From CAZNYG01 sp964577205 (GTDB lineage: Bacteria; Elusimicrobiota; Endomicrobiia; Endomicrobiales; CAIRNS01): 28,634 nucleotides of DNA. Below are positions 26,453 to 28,634 of this stretch, piece after piece (the first letter of the stretch is position 1; each line of letters begins with the position of its first letter). Location of the stretch: contig CAZNYG010000023.1 of the NCBI GenBank assembly GCA_964577205.1, forward strand, positions 1-28,634, given 5' to 3'. The notes under the pieces were generated by a model. The model searched no databases and was not told the origin of the DNA. It was given only the letters and a program-made list of their open reading frames with translations. A program made the translations under genes and the position numbers.

Positions 26453-27196
26453 TCATCGGATATTGGAGAGTGTCAGGCAGCCGGAGTCGTCCTCCGAGCA
26501 GATGATCCTGCCCGGGACGCGGTAGCGCTGGTAATAGCGGAAAACCGCGCGGACGTATTGTTTTGTTTCGCGGTAAGGAGGCACATCCTTGTAGCGGTGT
26601 ACGGGGGCGGGCCCGGCGTTATAAGCGGCAACGGCGCGTTCCACATCGCCGTTGAACTCGTTAAGCATATCGCGCAGGAACCGGGTGCCGGCGGCGATGT
26701 TCTCGTGAGGCGAATAAATGTCCCGGACGCCCAGAATGCGGGCTGTTGCCGGCATCAGCTGCATGAGCCCGCAGGCTCCCTTGCGCGAACGGTCGAGCGG
26801 GTTGAAATTCGATTCGGCCTTGATGACCGCTTTCACCAGCGCCGGGTCCAGGTTGTTCACGCGTGCCGCCTGATGGATCAGATCGTCGTAAGGCGTGGAA
26901 AGGATCCGCACCGGCGCGCTGATGACCGGTGAGTCGCGGAAAGCTCTGCTGAAACGTTCGGCGGATACGTTCTGCCTGCCGGCGCCTGAACAGACTATAC
27001 GGGCGATCTCGTCCTTTTCGAAACGTATCGACTGGCCTTTTTGTGTGAGCCAGCAGCTGCCGTCATCCTGCTTTTCAATATCGCCTTTCAGGATCCTGCC
27101 GCCCGTAAGGACGATCGTGCCCTGAGCGGCAAAACATATCCCGGCGGCAAACAGCAGGATTGCCATGGTTGAAAGATAAAGGATTCGAGTCTTCAT
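26453..27196 (-). CDS. Lytic transglycosylase, SLT domain, exported
   Basis: A 247-residue exported enzyme that cleaves the MurNAc-GlcNAc bond in peptidoglycan to form 1,6-anhydro ends. Signal peptide: MKTRILYLSTMAILLFAAGICFA. Residues 26-75 form a small beta-rich segment (TIVLTGGRILKGDIEKQDDG), perhaps a wall- or surface-contact module. The SLT domain covers about 100-225: catalytic Glu128 in VIKAESNFNP, GLMQLMPATARILGV, and the AAYNAGP motif near 190. It is close to the Slt70/MltC C-terminal fold. An alternative ATG at 27214 adds six residues (MGSNIK), and the 27196 start gives the more normal signal peptide. It has no clear strong ribosome site (GGGA about 12 nt upstream). Confidence 0.93.
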   Translation of the reverse strand: MKTRILYLSTMAILLFAAGICFAAQGTIVLTGGRILKGDIEKQDDGSCWLTQKGQSIRFEKDEIARIVCSGAGRQNVSAERFSRAFRDSPVISAPVRILSTPYDDLIHQAARVNNLDPALVKAVIKAESNFNPLDRSRKGACGLMQLMPATARILGVRDIYSPHENIAAGTRFLRDMLNEFNGDVERAVAAYNAGPAPVHRYKDVPPYRETKQYVRAVFRYYQRYRVPGRIICSEDDSGCLTLSNIR

Positions 27197-27235
27197 TTTA
27201 ATGTTTGATCCCATTGAATGTGCAAAGGCATTGAC

Positions 27236-27279
27236 GCACGGGCTGAAGCCCTCGCCCTACCCTCTCCCTGAGGGAGAGG
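27236..27279 (+). repeat. CTCTCCC-type palindromic dispersed repeat, copy B, joined to a GGGCTGAAGCCC hairpin
   Basis: GGGCT-GA-AGCCC (27240-27251) runs directly into the 32-bp unit 27248-27279, which is the inverted counterpart of 25133-25164 with two mismatches. The hairpin half resembles the right part of the 47-bp composite repeat near secA. The element fills most of the 117-bp gap between the HD-GYP gene and the transglycosylase start. It could fold as RNA in a read-through transcript. Confidence 0.7.
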
Positions 27280-27313
27280 ACGAACCAGACAAATGCAAAG
27301 TGTATACCACCTG

Positions 27314-28558
27314 TTATTCGGTCAGGAGCGTCGGCATACGGAAATGGTTGAGACGGTGCGAGGCAAGATGAGAGCATATTTCCGCTGAGATCCCGGACCT
27401 GTTGCCGATAGTGGAAAGGAAGGCTTTGACGACAGAGGGATTGAACTGTTTTCCATCATTGACGCGGATTATGTTGACGGCCTGTTCGTGCGACAACGCG
27501 GCACGATACGGGCGTTCGCTGGTCATGGCGTCGTAAGCGTCGGCAACCGAGATTATGGCCGCGATTATAGGGATATTCTCACCGCTCAACCCGTATGGAT
27601 ACCCGGAACCGTCGTACCATTCGTGATGGTACTTTACGCCCAGGATCACTTCCTTGAACTCGCTTATCGAAGCGAGGATCTCCGCTCCGCCTTCAGGATG
27701 ATGGTTGATGACGGCTTTTTCCTCTTCGGTCAGCGGGCCGGGCTTGTTGAGTATGTTTTCGGCGATGCCGATCTTTCCGATATCGTGCAGCAGGGCGGCA
27801 ATGCTGAGGTTCTCCAGGAAGGGGTTCCTGTCCAGTTCCGGATCTCCCATCGCCCGCGCGACCGCGAGAGAGTATTCAGCCACGCGTTCCGTGTGGCCGA
27901 TGGTGTATTTGTCCTTGGCATCGATCGCGGCGGCCAGCGCCGTGACGGTATTAAGGAACAGGCGTTTGTTTATGTCCAGCTGGTTCTTAAGGTCCTGGAA
28001 CAGCCGCGCGTTCTGTACGGCCATGACTACGTCGGAGCCGAGGACCGAAAGGAAACTGAGTTCATCGTTGCTCAGCGGCAGGCCGAATTCCTTGCTGCCT
28101 ATGAAAAGGACGCCGATGAGGTCGTTACGGAAAAAGCCGGGTATGAAGGCGTCCGCCTCGTAGAGCAGGCACGCTTCTTTAAGGTCGTCGAGCATCCGCA
28201 GCATTTCGGGATCGTCGCGCACGGCGGAAAGGCGCCGGTAATTGCTCATGCGCGACAGGAGCAGAGCGGGCTCGTCCTTGCGCAGGAGGGCAAATCGATC
28301 ATCGGAAAAAAAGCGGATAATGGGATCTTCTTTGCCTACCTTGGTGAATCCGGCGGGGACCCTGGAACCTTTCTTCCCCCTGGTAACGGTGACGATGTAT
28401 TCCCTGCGGGTTTTGTCATATATGAACATGCCAGCGTGGCGCACCCGGACATTGCGTATGATGGTGCGCAGTATCAACCGGGTGAGCGTGTCCGTACGGT
28501 GGACAAGTATCATTTGATGCGCTGCTTTTTCAAGATCTCTGCGGTAATCCCTGTTCAT
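27314..28558 (-). CDS. GAF-like/HD-GYP domain protein, probable cyclic-di-GMP phosphodiesterase
   Basis: A 414-residue soluble protein. Residues 15-190 form a divergent GAF domain (LILRTIIRNVRVRHAGMFIYD...LIGVLFIGSKEFGLPLS...VVMAVQNARLF). Residues 200-385 form an HD-GYP domain: HTERVAEYS (222-230), the metal-binding HD pair in LLHDIGKIGI (His258, Asp259), HHPEGG, and HHEWYDGSGYP (311-321) containing the GYP signature, followed by ISVADAYDAMTSERPYR. All expected metal ligands appear present, so c-di-GMP hydrolysis is likely. There is no membrane segment or receiver domain. GGAG lies 10 nt before the ATG. The gene starts 20 bp after the upstream partial gene. Confidence 0.92.
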   Translation of the reverse strand: MNRDYRRDLEKAAHQMILVHRTDTLTRLILRTIIRNVRVRHAGMFIYDKTRREYIVTVTRGKKGSRVPAGFTKVGKEDPIIRFFSDDRFALLRKDEPALLLSRMSNYRRLSAVRDDPEMLRMLDDLKEACLLYEADAFIPGFFRNDLIGVLFIGSKEFGLPLSNDELSFLSVLGSDVVMAVQNARLFQDLKNQLDINKRLFLNTVTALAAAIDAKDKYTIGHTERVAEYSLAVARAMGDPELDRNPFLENLSIAALLHDIGKIGIAENILNKPGPLTEEEKAVINHHPEGGAEILASISEFKEVILGVKYHHEWYDGSGYPYGLSGENIPIIAAIISVADAYDAMTSERPYRAALSHEQAVNIIRVNDGKQFNPSVVKAFLSTIGNRSGISAEICSHLASHRLNHFRMPTLLTE

Positions 28559-28578
28559 AAGGTATCGGCTCCGTCGCT

Positions 28579-28634
28579 TTATACGGGTTTAAGCGTGAAT
28601 TGCTGCACGATGCGCTTGAGTTCAGCGAGGTCAA
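28579..28634 (-). CDS. C-terminal end of an unidentified gene, possibly a methyl-accepting chemotaxis protein
   Basis: One minus-strand frame is open from the window edge to TAA at 28579-28581 and encodes DLAELKRIVQQFTLKPV. The pattern (helix with L-x-x-L-K-x-I-V-x-Q-F then a short tail) is what chemoreceptor C termini usually look like. It lies 20 bp before the HD-GYP gene, a normal operon spacing. Seventeen residues are too few for a firm call. Confidence 0.4.
   Translation of the reverse strand, partial: DLAELKRIVQQFTLKPV

Overview
The window is a gene-dense, GC-rich stretch from a Gram-negative (diderm) bacterium. Every convincing gene lies on the minus strand, so transcription runs from high to low coordinates. 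Lipid A synthesis (LpxC-FabZ, LpxD), BamA, Skp, TamB, a Lol transporter and Lnt all require an outer membrane. The order lnt-prfB-lysS-lolC-lolD-...-bamA-skp-lpxD-(lpxC)-fabZ resembles the arrangement I recall from Desulfuromonadales/Geobacter-type genomes. The LpxC-FabZ fusion, ClpC, a GAF-GAF-ANTAR protein and inserted ilvE/clpC/tamB genes look more like an uncultivated diderm lineage such as Omnitrophota or a relative. That placement is an inference from gene content, not a proven assignment.

Layout in the direction of transcription. (1) 28634-25442: the tail of a possible chemoreceptor, a GAF/HD-GYP signalling protein, a lytic transglycosylase, a one-domain O6-alkylguanine-DNA methyltransferase, and a lipoate-ligase-like acyltransferase. 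(2) 25441-24312: a mostly non-coding accessory stretch holding a decayed HigA-type antitoxin gene, dispersed repeats, and a cold-shock gene with its own consensus promoter, structured leader and terminator. A putative secA promoter and a repeat cluster with terminal inverted repeats follow. (3) 24311-18724: secA, a GAF-GAF-ANTAR regulator, and lnt translationally coupled to the regulator. (4) 18687-13892: prfB with a programmed +1 frameshift, then lysS behind a consensus promoter and a long hairpin-rich leader, then lolC and lolD. (5) 13808-10300: ilvE and clpC. (6) 10114-1: tamB, bamA (with an internal consensus promoter), skp, lpxD and the fused lpxC-fabZ, which is cut by the window edge a few codons before its likely end.

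Most genes serve one theme, building and servicing the cell envelope. SecA exports precursors, Lnt matures lipoproteins and LolCD releases them. Skp, BamA and TamB handle outer-membrane proteins and possibly lipid transport, and LpxD/LpxC/FabZ make lipid A and fatty acids.

I found no CRISPR array, prophage, tRNA, rRNA or intact transposase. The least ordinary features are the small non-coding elements: a roughly 99-bp element with a 9-bp target duplication nested inside another repeat in the lysS leader, a roughly 206-bp inverted-repeat-bounded block in the secA leader, and a 47-bp composite repeat on both sides of secA. Also notable are the prfB frameshift site, a possible internal FabZ start, and the ANTAR regulator joined to lnt.
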